Part shown: in pieces, positions 46,156-59,209 of the stretch
Numbering within the stretch: the stretch's first letter is position 1
Layout of the letters: each line of letters begins with the position of its first letter
NCBI RefSeq assembly: GCF_032884065.1
Contig: NC_088863.1
Location: 44,827,687 to 44,891,686, forward strand
From: Artemia franciscana
Lineage: Eukaryota; Arthropoda; Branchiopoda; Anostraca; Artemiidae
DNA length: 64,000 bases
Reading direction: 5' to 3'
Program-made: the position numbers and the translations under genes
The notes under the pieces: generated by a model
Told to the model about the DNA's origin: nothing
The model's input: only the letters and a program-made list of their open reading frames with translations
The model's database searches: none

Positions 46156-46300
46156 ACTTCCGAGCATTTCGTAGTAACGAACTGTAAGAAAGGAGCGACT
46201 CGGCCCAATAGCAACCAAAACTCTAAAAAATAAGTTTTGATAACATTTAATACATCAGAATAATTGACTTTTCATGTTAATTAAAAAAATGTTTTTCCAT
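46156..46300 (+). mobile_element. F1 element, short 5' fragment
   Basis: TTTCGTAGTAACGAACTGTA, AAGGAGCGACTCGGC and AACCAAAACTCTAAAAAATA match the F1 left end; similarity fades by about 46300. Confidence 0.7.
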
Positions 46301-46807
46301 AAAGTAATTTTTTAAAGAAACGTAAAAGAACTTCATTAAACCTGTTTTTGCAAAAATAAGCAAAAACAGAAGAAAAAAATCTACCAAGCGTAAAACTACC
46401 AATAATTTGACCTTCACTGAAAAAAGTAAATCTTATTTTTTTTTCACTTTTGTAACTTTAATAAGTAGGAAATTATTAAGATTTTAAGGAATAAATATCA
46501 GCACATGTTTAGTAAACTGACAACGCACAGTCATTTGTACTTTTTTTTCAGTAGAGTGCCAATTATGTACTGGCCTTGAGAAGGCGTTGAGGTTATCAGT
46601 CCTACTCATGTTAATTTCTGCTTGTTTTGTGTATGACTCGGTTATTTATTGTAATTTTTTTTGTTTTGTGTTTCATTAGGTTTAATGGAGCTCTTTACTT
46701 TTTTTGAAAAACTTGTTTTGTGGAAGCTTCTTTCTAATTAATTTCTGTTCGTTGTATATTGAAATAGTCTTTTTCAGGGAAAAATAAACTATTTTTTTTC
46801 AATCTTT
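46301..46807. repeat. Single arm of the foldback family plus spacer
   Basis: 46545-46720 matches the arm family seen at 1445-1590 (GTAGAGTGCCAATT, GGCGTTGAGGTTATCAG, TTAATTTCTGCTTGTTTTGT, ATGGAGCTCTTTACTTTT). No inverted partner was found nearby. The remainder is AT-rich. Confidence 0.5.
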
Positions 46808-47965
46808 TCGGTTTTTATGGCACTTAGTAAATACGAAATGCCATATAGCGATCGCAAATTCCGTCGGTCTGTCGATCCCGGTTTTGCTAGTTTAGGCACT
46901 TCCAGATAAGCTAGGACAACGAAATTTGGCAGACATACCAAGGACCAGGCCAGATTCAATTATAAATAGTTGTTTCCCTGATTTGACCATCTTGGGGGGG
47001 AGTGGGGGACGGCTAATTCGGAAGAGTTAGAAAAATTGTGGTATTTTTAACTTACGAACGAGTGATCGGATCTTAATGAAATTTGACATTTAGAAGGATA
47101 TCGTGTCTCATACTCTTATTTTAGGTTCCAACCGGATCTGGTGACAATGGGGGAGCTGGAGGGGGGAACTTAAAATCTTGGAAAACGCTGAGAGTGATCG
47201 GGATGAAACTTGATGAGAAAATAAGCACAAGTCCTAGACACGTAATTGATACAACCGGAATGGATTCGCTCTCTTTGGGGGAGCTGGAGGGAGGGTTAAG
47301 TCTGAAAAACTAGAAAAAATGAAGTATTTTTAACTTACGAAGGAGTGCCGGATCTTAATGAAATCTCATATTTAGAAGAATCTCGTAACTCATATCTCAT
47401 ATTTTAATTTCCGACTGGATCTAGTGTCATTGGGGGGGGAGTTGGGGGGACTGGAAATCCTGGAAAATGCTTAGAGGGGAGAGATCGGGATGAAACTTGG
47501 TGGAAAGAATAAGCACAAGCCCTAGATACGTGATTGACATAACTGGACTGAATCTGCTCTCTTTGAAGGAGTTGGAAGGGTATTATTTCTGAAAAATTAG
47601 AAAAATTGAGGTATTCTTAACTTACGAACAGGTGACCGAATCTTAATGAATTTGATATTTATAAGGATGCCGTGTCTCAAATCTCTTATTTCGAATCCCC
47701 ACCAGATCCGGTGACATGTGGGGGAGTTGGAGGGGGGAATCTAAAATCTTGGAAAACGCTTAGAGTGGAGGATTGGGATAAAAACCTGGTGGTAAAAAAC
47801 AAACAAAAGTCTTAGATAAACGATTAACACAACCGGAACAAATTCACTCTCTTTGGGGGAGTTGGGGGAGGGTTTTTAGAATTTTGCTAGAGCTCATGCC
47901 ATATGAGCTGTTGGCTCTTCCGACTTGTCACAAGTGCCATACGAGCTGTTAGCTCTTGTTTCTTT
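46808..47965 (+). mobile_element. M1 element, both ends present (~1.15 kb)
   Basis: The left end has the decayed hairpin GGCACTTAGTAAATACGAAATGCC and GCGATCGC. Three to four core units follow ('AACTTACGAACGAGTGATCGG' at 47049, 47332 and 47617). The right end is GAGCTCATGCCATATGAGCT...GAGCTGTTAGCTCTTG. This is the shortest copy with both ends and defines the element. Confidence 0.75.
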
Positions 47966-48830
47966 AAGATTTCATATTTTGGCCTGCTATTTCCATGCTA
48001 GGGAATCTTTTTCAGCAATTTTTAACAACAAACGACCTTTTTAAAATTTTGACACAAATAGTAGTGTTTATATAGTTCTATGCCTCCTCTAGTTGACCTG
48101 CAAAACAAAACTTAATTCCATTCCCAACAAGTTATGTCTAGCCTGAATACACTTGCACTCTTTTGATATGGTTCAATTTTAAAAGCAGAGATAGTAATGA
48201 AAGTAGCCCCTAAAGTTTGAACTAAATACCCTCAGGCTTTCTTGGGATACTGCTGGGAACCACCATACTCATACGGTGCGTTTTTATTTAATATTAGAGC
48301 AACATTTAATTTTTAAGCATAATAGGAGAAATTACATAATTGTGAGGAGCGGGGAGTTGGCCTACCCAATATCCCCAGAGATATCATTGCAAGACCGTTC
48401 AGCCAAGCTAAACAAAATGGCTGTCTAAAATTTTGATTGTGGGTATTTGGAAAATTATGGGCTTCTTTAAGACTCATTTTTGACCCTTAAAAAAGGCACA
48501 AAAACTTTCAAGTTCCAATGAAATTAAATCCTATAAAATATCAACGATATTACTAGCTATGATAGATCAGCACTGCCTATGATATTGCTAATATGTCCTT
48601 CTAATACCTCAATGCATATATTTTTTTTTCGTTTAATTGAAACTCCCCCTAAACATTCCTGAAAAGTTTCAGCTTAATGCCCTAAGTGTCATTCGTTACA
48701 GTTAATGTAGAAGTAGTTTTAAAAGTATACACATTGGGTCTTCTGGCAAGTTCAAAATCTGCCACAATTTACCCTGAAAGGTCTAGCTTAATAATTTAAG
48801 CTGTTATCATGATATTTTGCCTGTCTTTGT
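47966..48830. other. Intergenic, no recognised gene
   Basis: Short matches to the sequence at 58540-58700 (blocks 'AAAATGGCT.TCTAAAATTTTGAT' and 'GAAAAGTTTCAGCTTAATGCC') suggest an old dispersed repeat. No coding potential. Confidence 0.4.
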
Positions 48831-48839
48831 CTGATTGGG

Positions 48840-49310
48840 TCTCGGACTCTCTGTGTGTGTATTTGTTTTCTCTGTTTCTCTCTCTCTCTCTCTCTATCTC
48901 TATCTCTCCGTTCCTGTGCATCTGAGTGTCTGTTTGTCTGCTTCTGTGTCTTTCCTTGTGTTTTTGTGCGTCTGACTTTGTGTGTTTGTGTTTTTTTCTC
49001 CTTTTCTCCGTGCCTTTATATCTAACTTCATGTTTGCCTGTCTCTGTATGGGTCTTTGTTTTTCTATCTCTCTATGCGCTTGCGTGTGTGCATATGCGTC
49101 CTAAGTGTGTATTTGTCTGTCTCTGTGTCTGTATTTTTCTGCTTGTTTGTCTGATTTTCTGTGTCTGTATTTTTCTGCTTGTTTGTCTGATTTTCTGTGT
49201 CTTGAAACTGTGTCTGTGTGTCTGACTGTGTGTTTGCCTGTCTCTGTATCTATCTTTGTGTGTTTGTGTATCTGATCTCGTGTGTTTGTGTTTGGGTGTG
49301 CATGTTGCCT
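48840..49310. repeat. Imperfect TCTG/TG/TC microsatellite region
   Basis: A CT- and TG-rich region starting with (TC)n near 48872-48896. It includes a 36 bp tandem duplication ('CTGTGTCTGTATTTTTCTGC' plus 'TTGTTTGTCTGATTTT' starting at 49123 and 49159). Open frames on both strands are low-complexity translations. Confidence 0.8.
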
Positions 49311-50466
<1,156 letters not shown>

Positions 50467-50988
50467 AGATCCCTTGAGAAGCAATATGATACTTTATTGA
50501 GTAGAACCAAGTCGTTGGAGAATCATCAAACTGTAATAAACTGTTTTTGTGACATGTTAGATTTAAAGAACGCAAATACAAGTAGTGCTTCTATGTTGAA
50601 CTTGCTCAATATAGCATATATGGATAGTGTTTCTGGGTCAAGACTTTTATCTTATGATAGCCCTTTATTACCAAAAGAATCACCAAAGGTCTCGTCGCCA
50701 CTTGAAAGGACGGCTACGCCACCAGGACGTGTGCCACAATTCCCTAGTTCGCATAGTGATCTGAGCAAGATGTATTTTGCGAATCAGTTACTTTCGAATC
50801 AAACGATTGCAAGTCAGAATTTGCAACATTTGAGAGCTTTATCTTTTGGAAGAGACACATTTCCAACAGGATTTTCACCCACTGCAACCCAGTTATTACA
50901 TGCTCAAATCCCGTCGGGATTTTCAATATCACCTAGTTCTGCCAAGGATAGTCCCGTTTCACACCAAGGTTCAGTTTGCACAGAGCCT
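50467..50988 (+). CDS. Putative exon of an NK6-class homeobox gene (N-terminal, Ser/Pro-rich)
   Basis: The frame is open from the stop at 50464 to a strong splice donor, CCT|GTAAGTATT, at 50988/50989. The first in-frame ATG is at 50554 (MLDLKNANTSSASMLNLLNI); others are at 50596 and 50620. The protein is rich in Ser, Pro, Leu and Gln (SPLLPKESPKVSSPLERTAT; SISPSSAKDSPVSHQ), as expected for the poorly conserved N-terminus of a homeodomain transcription factor. No domain is recognisable in this exon. Linking it to the 56.7 kb exon rests on strand, order, composition and a donor in phase 0. Phase 0 does not fit the best acceptor at 56705/56706, so another acceptor or a missing exon is needed. 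It could also belong to a separate gene. Confidence 0.5.
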
Positions 50989-51129
50989 GTAAGTATTGCA
51001 GATTAAATTGATATTTTCTTATTAGTAGATGAGACTCTATCTGAAACAGATTATTCTTTTTTCAGTATTGAATTGATAGGGGTTTAAGCCTAAGATTCTT
51101 TTAAAGATATCATTTGGGCGCTAAGCTTG

Positions 51130-51425
51130 GCTTTAACCAGTTCCCGTGCAACTGAACCCATTTAACTAAAACATGCAACTCAACCCCTGAGAAAATCAAC
51201 CCCCAGTCAGTGTCATCCCATGCAGCTGGACCCTTGTTTAACTTAATCTCATGCAAATGAACCTGTTTAACTGAAACCTCGCTCAACTCAACCTCCTGTT
51301 TAACTCATCCCCCTTTCAACTCCACACCCACACAATTCAACCTTCATTTAACTCAATCTACGAGCAATTCAAACCTCAGTTAACCCAACCATGTTTGGAA
51401 CAATCCCCATTCAAAAAGGCCCCAT
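51130..51425. repeat. Degenerate short tandem array (C-rich, AACTCAACC-type)
   Basis: Units such as 'CTGTTTAACTCA', 'CAACTCAACC', 'CAATTCAACC' and 'TTTAACTGAAACC' recur every 15-25 bp. The G-rich counterpart is at 53890-54105. The spacer 51425-52140 has no supported feature. Confidence 0.65.
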
Positions 51426-52139
51426 TCAGATCAACCTTTCTCAAAAAAACAATATAATTAGAAAATGTAAATCTGCCCGTTCTGTTGGAATTCATAAAAG
51501 TTGACTTGAGTTAAATGGTTTTGATTGATTGGTTAAATCTTTTGCAAGCGTTTGTTTTATATTTCTTTACTCCCTTTTCTGCTCCTTCCTCCCTTTTAAA
51601 AAGTAACAATTTATCAAAACTTTATTGCTGAAACAACTGACATAAAAATGCCTTAAAGCATCAAAGTGTGATTCTAGTGTAATTTCTGGAGTATAAAGGC
51701 TTTTTACCATAAAAAGGTATACACCTTAAATCTCCATGATCGAAAACTTGCTAATTGATATTTGACATACCCTCTCGGATACTCCCCCTCCCAACCTCAT
51801 TTGCCAGTGAAAAGTAAGAAAAAAGTTTTGAAAAAACTACCCAGGGAAAAAATAATTCAAATACAAAGCTGATTCTTTAATGATAGATGCTAATTTCTTT
51901 CATGTTAATGCTAAGATTAATTCCGAAATATTCTTTGGGGAATTTCAAAGAAGAACGAATTTTATTTTTCTTTCCTTTTTCTCCATCACTTGTGGCTCAC
52001 TGAAACGTCGCAGAGCCGTTAAAATAGGTAACCATCAAAAGTTCTCAGAATTAGGGTTTCATTCTCCCCACTCCATTAAGGAGTGCATATACTGTTTACT
52101 GGTTTTAGTGTTACATAGCCGATTATACCCGAAAGTTCC
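51426..52139. other. Intronic spacer, no recognised feature
   Basis: A 110-residue frame at 51880-52212 runs into the M1 end and shows no domain. Nothing is supported. Confidence 0.3.
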
Positions 52140-53585
52140 AAATAAACAAGAGCTAAGAGCTGATATGCCACTTATGACGAGGTCGGAAGAGCCAAGAGCT
52201 CATATGGTATGAGTTCTAGCAAAAATCTAAGAATCAATAGATTGATTTAAAAGGAAAATCAGAGGCTTAATGCCGGTCGGGATTTAAAATTAGAGCCCTG
52301 AGTCCCGAGGTCCTTCTAAATATCACAATTCATTAAGATCCGTTCACCAGCTCTTAAGTTAAAAATATCTCAATTTCTTTTTGATTTTTCCTCTCCCTTC
52401 AGCCCCCCAGATGGTCAAATTGGGAAAAAAGGCTTTTTCAAGTCAATTTGCGCAGCTCCCTGACACGCCCACCAATTTTCGTCGTCCTAGCATGTCCAGA
52501 AGCACCAAATTCGCCAAAGCACTGAACTCCATCCCCTAACTCCCCCAAAGAGAGCAGATCCAGTCCGGTTACGTCAATCACGAATCTACGACATTTATAA
52601 GCGTTTTCCCAGATTTCCGGTTCCTCCCTCCAACCCCCCCAATGTCAACAGATCTGGTCGGAATTTGAAATAAGAGCTCTGAGACATGAGTTCCTTCTAA
52701 GGTTCAAATTTTATTAAGATCCAGTCACCCGTTCTTAAGTCAAAAATACCTCAATTTTTCTAATTTTTCCAAACTAACAACCCCCAGCTCCCCCAAGGAG
52801 AACGGATTCCAATTATGTCAATCACGTATCTATAACTTGTCCTTATTCTTCCCATCAAGTTTCATTTAGATCTCTCCACTCTAAGGGTTTTCCAAGATTT
52901 CCGGTTTCCAAGATTTCTGGTTTCCCCCCTCAAAATACCCCAATGTCACTGGATCGGGCCGGGATTCAAAATGAGAGTTCTAAAGCACAAGATCCTTCTA
53001 AATATCAAATTTCAATATGTTATGATCAGCTGTTCGTAAGTTACAAATACCTCATTTTTTCTAATTTTTCCGAATTACTCCCCCTCCCCCTCAACTGCAC
53101 CAAAGAGAGCGGATCCGGTCCGGTTATGTCAGTCACTTATCTTGGACTTGTGCGTATTCTTCCCACCAAGTTTCATCCTGATCTCTCCGCTTTAAGCGTT
53201 TTCCAAGATTTCCGGTCCCCCCTCCAATGACACTGGATCCGGTTGGAATTCAAAATAATAGTTTTGAGACACGATATCCTTCCAAACATCAAATTTCATT
53301 AAGGTCCAATCACATGTTCGTAAGTTAAAAATACCTCCTTTTTTCTAATTTTTCCAATTTAACCGTTCCCCGACCCCCCTCCCAGATGGTCGAATTGGGG
53401 AAACGAAAATTTCTAATTTAATTTGGTCTGGTTCCTGATACACCTGCCAAATTTCATCGTCCTAGCTTACCTGGAAGTGCCTGAAGTAGCAAAACCGGGA
53501 CAAACAGATCGAGAGACAGACCGACCGAAAGAATTTGCGATCGCTATATGTCACTTGGTAGATACCAAGTGCCATAAAAAGCCAG
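52140..53585 (-). mobile_element. M1 element with minisatellite core (reverse orientation)
   Basis: The AAGAGCTAAGAGCTGATATG end at about 52148 and the hairpin TCACTTGGTAGATACCAAGTGCC at 53556-53581 bound the element. Between them are about four units ('TTCGTAAGTTAAAAATACCTC' type blocks). Frames inside are repeat translations. Confidence 0.75.
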
Positions 53586-53720
53586 GTAATCCAGGTATCC
53601 AGGTAAGCTAGGACGATGAAATTTGGCAGGTGTATCAGGAACCAGACCAAATTAAATTAGAAATTTTCGTTTCCCCAATTCGACCATCTGGGAGGGGGGT
53701 CGGGGGACGGTTAAATTGGA
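53423..53720. repeat. Head-to-head inverted M1 ends
   Basis: The terminal ~140 bp of M1 (about 53345-53480) is repeated as an inverted copy at about 53590-53720, with the GATCGC/hairpin segment between. The forward frame from 53423 and the reverse frame from 53650 start with the same residues (MVWFLIHLPNFIVLAYL), which proves the palindrome. Confidence 0.85.
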
Positions 53721-53889
53721 TCCTATTAAAACTTAAGCCAAACCAGAGAGAATTTTTAGTTTTGGAGCCCTGTCCCAGACTCAACGATCCTCCCTCCTCC
53801 CCATTAATACCTTTAAAACAAGCACATTATAAATTTTGATCGTTGACCGAAGCGAGAAGCAAATTTTTGGCTTCTTCTCAGCGCTAGTT

Positions 53890-54105
53890 CACTCTTATTC
53901 TTAGGCCTTGGAATGAGCTGAGTCAAACAGGGCTTGATTTAAACGGGGCTGTGGTACATGAGAGCTAAGTTAAGCTAGGATTGAGTTAAACGGAGGTTTC
54001 GGTGGAATGAGGGTTGAGTTAAACGGGTGTTCAGCTAAACAGGGTTTCAGTTAAACGATTGGTTTCTGTTGCATGGGGTTCAGTGAAACGGGGGTTCTGT
54101 TACAC
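53890..54105. repeat. Degenerate short tandem array (G-rich partner)
   Basis: Units such as 'GAGTTAAACGG.GGTT' and 'CAGTTAAACG' recur every 17-25 bp. They are the reverse complement in type of the array at 51130-51425, so the pair flanks the M1 element. Confidence 0.65.
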
Positions 54106-54355
54106 ACACACACTCTTAACCACCTGCTCTTATTCAGCAAGTCAAAAGTTTTCTTTAATTTCCACCATATTTTGAAAAAGGGAAACATTTACGCCAGTAA
54201 AACCAGATATATAGTTAATATATCCTATGCAAGAGCATATTTCCTTTTGTCAAAATTTCGGAGTGTGGAGTTAAAGCCCCAGATATTTGACTTGGAGATC
54301 TTATAGAAATCATCGGGGAAATGACCCTTCTCTAGGAAAAAAAACTCACTCATTT

Positions 54356-55560
<1,205 letters not shown>

Positions 55561-56705
55561 TAACTTCCAAACAGGGCCTATAGCAAAGGGCTTTTAACGA
55601 CATAGGGATTTTTTCAAGTAACAAAACGGACCATGCCAAACTAAAGTGCCGATTTCTAATACATTCCAAAATAGGTGTTGAGATGAATGGTGATTAAACT
55701 TTTCATTGTGCTATATATTTATATCCAAATTAAAGAAATACCAACAGAAACCATGTTGTGTGTAACGATACCGCTTCCTTCTCAAATCCTTCTCCTCTTC
55801 TTATGCACATTAACGTTTGGGTTCTTTCCTCAATATTTCTGAAATGAATGCTCTAACGTAGGAGCAATGGGAATGAAATAAAAGCATCTTTCACAATGGC
55901 TCAAGAATGGAACGGCTTTGGGATGTGTTTTTGCTTAAAAAATAAAATTTTCACTTCAATTGTTTTGAAAGACGATTGGTAAATACAAAAATTGTAATGA
56001 CGCAATAACTCAATCAGTTTACTAAAAAATGCTTTGAGTAGTGGATTATAGAGCTTTAGCGTAAAGGGTTTAGATCAAAGGGGCAGTATCCTTGTATTCA
56101 GGATAATCTTTATTTGTTCAGTATTTTAATGTTATAACTTTATATGCTTTTTTGTTTTATATTCTATTGGGATATATATACTTTTTAGTTATCCTAGCAC
56201 AAGGGTTGAAACTCCAAGGAAAAAATAGGTAACTGTAAGATCCTGATTGTAGAATCACAGATTCAAAATTCATGGGGAACGTGCAAATTATTTTGTTGGT
56301 GGTTTATTGCTTGAAAAAACAACAGAAAACTTTTAATATCTAGATTCGTGCCAAAACAGTATTTCAAATTATCTGTTAAATTTTAGTGAGATAGGGATCA
56401 CGCAGGATCAAGCTCTTAACACCTTCCCCCCTGCAAAAATGTCGCAAGATTGTTACGATTTCTTTTACAGTTGATTACAGTTTTACAAACTTAGTGTAGT
56501 TTTTTTTTTATCTGGTTTCCTTCACAAGGTTGTCCCTTCCTCTCCCCTAAACACAATCATATGCACTTATATGGTAGCCTTGGAGGATCTTCCTAGTTAT
56601 AATAGATTTGTTCTTCTCCACCTGTGTGGGTGTAGGATTTTAAGAATCATAAAGTCCAAAGTTGTAATGTTTAGAATTATTAATAGTAGCTTGTTCTTAA
56701 ATTAG
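55561..56705. other. Intronic sequence, no recognised feature
   Basis: One small F1-like trace ('GAGCTTTAGCGTAAAGGG', about 56050). The last bases before 56706 give a weak acceptor context (TTCTTAAATTAG). Confidence 0.4.
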
Positions 56706-56959
56706 GCAACAAGTACTTCTGGAGAAGTCTTCGTTGCCAAGTCTAGTCACGACACATCCAAGCAACAATCCTCACAGCATTGATTACTTGTTGAACCGTC
56801 CTCTTCCCCGGCTGTCAGCTGCGCCACATCAAAATTCCTCACCTACTGGATCCCTTCCCTTGGGTTTCCCCGTGGGACTTGGTGCGTATTGGTCAACTGC
56901 CGGGTTTCAAGGATTGCAGCAACTTGGCTTACAAGCATGGCGAGAAAGACTGGCTGGAG
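56706..56959 (+). CDS. Nkx6: Nkx6/HGTX-like homeobox gene exon (eh1 motif and pre-homeodomain region)
   Basis: The coding frame (codons in register with 56734) reads ...LVTTHPSNNPHSIDYLLNRP, then PLPRLSAAPHQNS, then FPVGLGAYWSTAGFQGLQQL and GLQAWRERLAG, ending at donor GGAG|GTAAGACG (56959/56960, phase 1). PHSIDYLLNRP corresponds to the PHGIxDILSRP motif of NK6 proteins, an eh1-like Groucho-binding repressor motif. YW...GLQGL...AWRERL corresponds to the conserved block just before the NK6 homeodomain. These matches are from memory of the family, not a search. The homeodomain would be in the next exon and is not in the window. The acceptor may be 56705, 56724 or 56727; the last two keep phase with the 50988 donor. 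NK6 proteins act in the nucleus in motor-neuron and endocrine patterning in animals. Confidence 0.65.
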
Positions 56960-57700
56960 GTAAGACGCAACCCTTTAAATATATAGATATGCATGGTGTT
57001 GTAAAATTATTACCCGAATTAACCATTCACCGGAGTATTCTCTTCTGGTGGCTTAGTACGATGAATTTTCAGAAGTAGCTTATTTTTTGGAAAAAATACG
57101 TATATAATAATTCTTTTACATATATTTGAAGTATTTTTCTGCAGCTTTTTAAACTAAATCATAAATTGAACCAGTTTGTCCAATATTTATTGAATGAATT
57201 ATTTTTGTGCAAGCCTAACTCATTGTATTCATCTCAACTCATAATTACGACAGATAATGACTTTGAAAACGGTATATAGATTATATATATTTTTTAGAGA
57301 GCTGCTTAAAATCCTATTCCTTTTAGAAATACAGGCTATTCGTAGAGTATACTAAATATATGCACCTAGACACATAAAGCCCAGAATGTACAGTTACTGA
57401 ATAAAAAATGTTTATGCTACCTGTTTCAATATCTAAATAAGTTTGTAATAGACAGTGTAAAAATTCACCCATTGTATTTGTACCTGAACTAAAGCGCAAG
57501 ACTTCTGCACGGTTTAGGGATAAGAGAATTCGAGTAGTCCATGCTACTACGGCTACGCAGCATATTGTAGTGACTGATGCTTGAGTATGAGATTAGGCTA
57601 CTCCTATGTCTTCTTTTAAAAAATATTTTAAACAAATGTCCGAAAAAGTAAATGTGCAAAGAAAAATAAAGAGCAATATCAAAACTTGGGATGAATTAAA
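56960..57700. other. Putative intron, no recognised feature
   Basis: AT-rich; no homeodomain exon (no W-F-Q-N-R-R encoding frame) could be found here. Confidence 0.4.
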
Positions 57701-57714
57701 ACAGAGTTCTATAA

Positions 57715-57915
57715 CAATTCAAACTTATAACGACTAGAATTTATTATCAAAAATAAATGAAACCTAAAACGAACATAAATTTCAAATACATAATCACATC
57801 AAACATAAACATAACAGACATTAATCTGGACGAATAAATAACACATGAAACATATAAAATTTAAAGTCAATACTCAAATCAGATTTTAAAGTGAACAGCA
57901 ATTACTACAAATAAA
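57715..57915. repeat. Single arm of the foldback family
   Basis: 'AACGACTAGAATTTATTATC', 'AAATGAAACCTAAAACGAAC' and 'GAATAAATAACACATGAAAC' follow the order of the 26568-26840 arm. No inverted partner is in range. Confidence 0.5.
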
Positions 57916-57959
57916 TTCGGCTACCCACTCCTCCTAACTGTAAATCTTCTAAAGTCTAT

Positions 57960-58190
57960 TGAGTTATCAGCAGTCACAGTCATAATCGTACCTGTAGAAG
58001 TAGTAGTAGTAGTAGTCACATTTGCAGCAGCAATTAGTCGCAATCACAAGTGTTTGCAGTTTGAAGTAATCACAGTCGTAAGTAGTCGCAGTCACTGTTG
58101 CAAGTTGTCGCAGTCGCAAATAGTGGCAAATAGTCACGATCACAGTCATAAGTAGTCACAATAGTAATAGTAGCAGTAAAGGTTTTAAGT
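57960..58190. repeat. Degenerate AGTCGCAGTCAC-type short repeat
   Basis: Blocks such as 'AGTCGCAGTCAC', 'AGTCACAGTCATAA' and 'GTAGTAGTAGTAG' recur in about 230 bp. Confidence 0.75.
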
Positions 58191-58299
58191 TAACACTTTT
58201 AGCCATCCCTAAAATGTTACTAATACCCCCTTTTGATAAAATATCTGCACGTGTCTTTTGATTTAGTTCGACGTACCCTTCAACATTCCCTGAATTTTA

Positions 58300-58720
58300 A
58301 CCTTACTCTTAGCCTTTTGGACCCACCCAAGATCAAACATTACCCTCTTTCCCAATAATAAATGTCACATGCAAGCAATGGGCAAATTGCACAATTTACA
58401 GCCCTGTCTCCAGATGCTATGGGTTAGCCCTTTGGCAACCAGCATACACAAAGTATGTTTCGATTTTATTCAACATTTCACTCAAAATTTCCTGAAAGTT
58501 TTACCTTAATACCTTAAGCTTCTTTGGAGACCAATGATCAAACATCCCCCCCACAATAAGAAAAGCCCTTATTTAAACAATTGGCAAATTGCGTCGCTTA
58601 CATCCCTTGACTCAGGAACTATAAGGGGTAAATTTCTACCCTAGAGGCAATGTTATTTGACCAATTTGAACAGAATGGCTATCTCAAATTTTGATCGGAC
58701 GTCTTTGAATAGAAGAGCAG
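58300..58720. repeat. Two diverged tandem copies of a ~200 bp unit
   Basis: 'AGATCAAACATTACCC...GGCAAATTGCACAATTTACAGCCC' (from about 58331) and 'TGATCAAACATCCCCC...GGCAAATTGCGTCGCTTACATCCC' (from about 58539) match in order. No gene. Confidence 0.55.
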
Positions 58721-59209
58721 ATGAAAATGGCTAAGGAGGGAAGTTCGTTGCCCCTTGGCCACTCTTAACTTATTTGTATAGAGGACGCTAGAATTTTCAG
58801 TTTTTAATCGAATGAACTCCCTCCAAAACTTCTTCGGCTATCTCTTCCATATGAAGTGGTTCTGGGAAGAAATTGACCAAAGCGGGTCCCTTGTATTTGG
58901 ACCACCCCTGTATTCTTATCCTTAAAGTTGTATTGTCTATTAGGCACCTCCTAGTCACCGCCGGATATCCATCGGATATTACTTTTCCAACTTAAAAAAG
59001 AAATTCAATGTAAACAAATTATCAAAATATAATCGAATTAAACATAATCAGACATAATTAAAAATGATCATATGGTCTTCGTTCAATTCAAAAATTTAAG
59101 CATACTTTGCAAGTTTCAAACCAGACTTAAGTTTTGAAACTACATTTAACTTATCAATGTTGCAAGTACATGAAGATCGCTCTTATAAAAGCAACAAGCA
59201 TGTCCGCAG
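58721..59209. other. Intergenic/intronic, no recognised feature
   Basis: No supported gene or repeat boundary. Confidence 0.3.
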
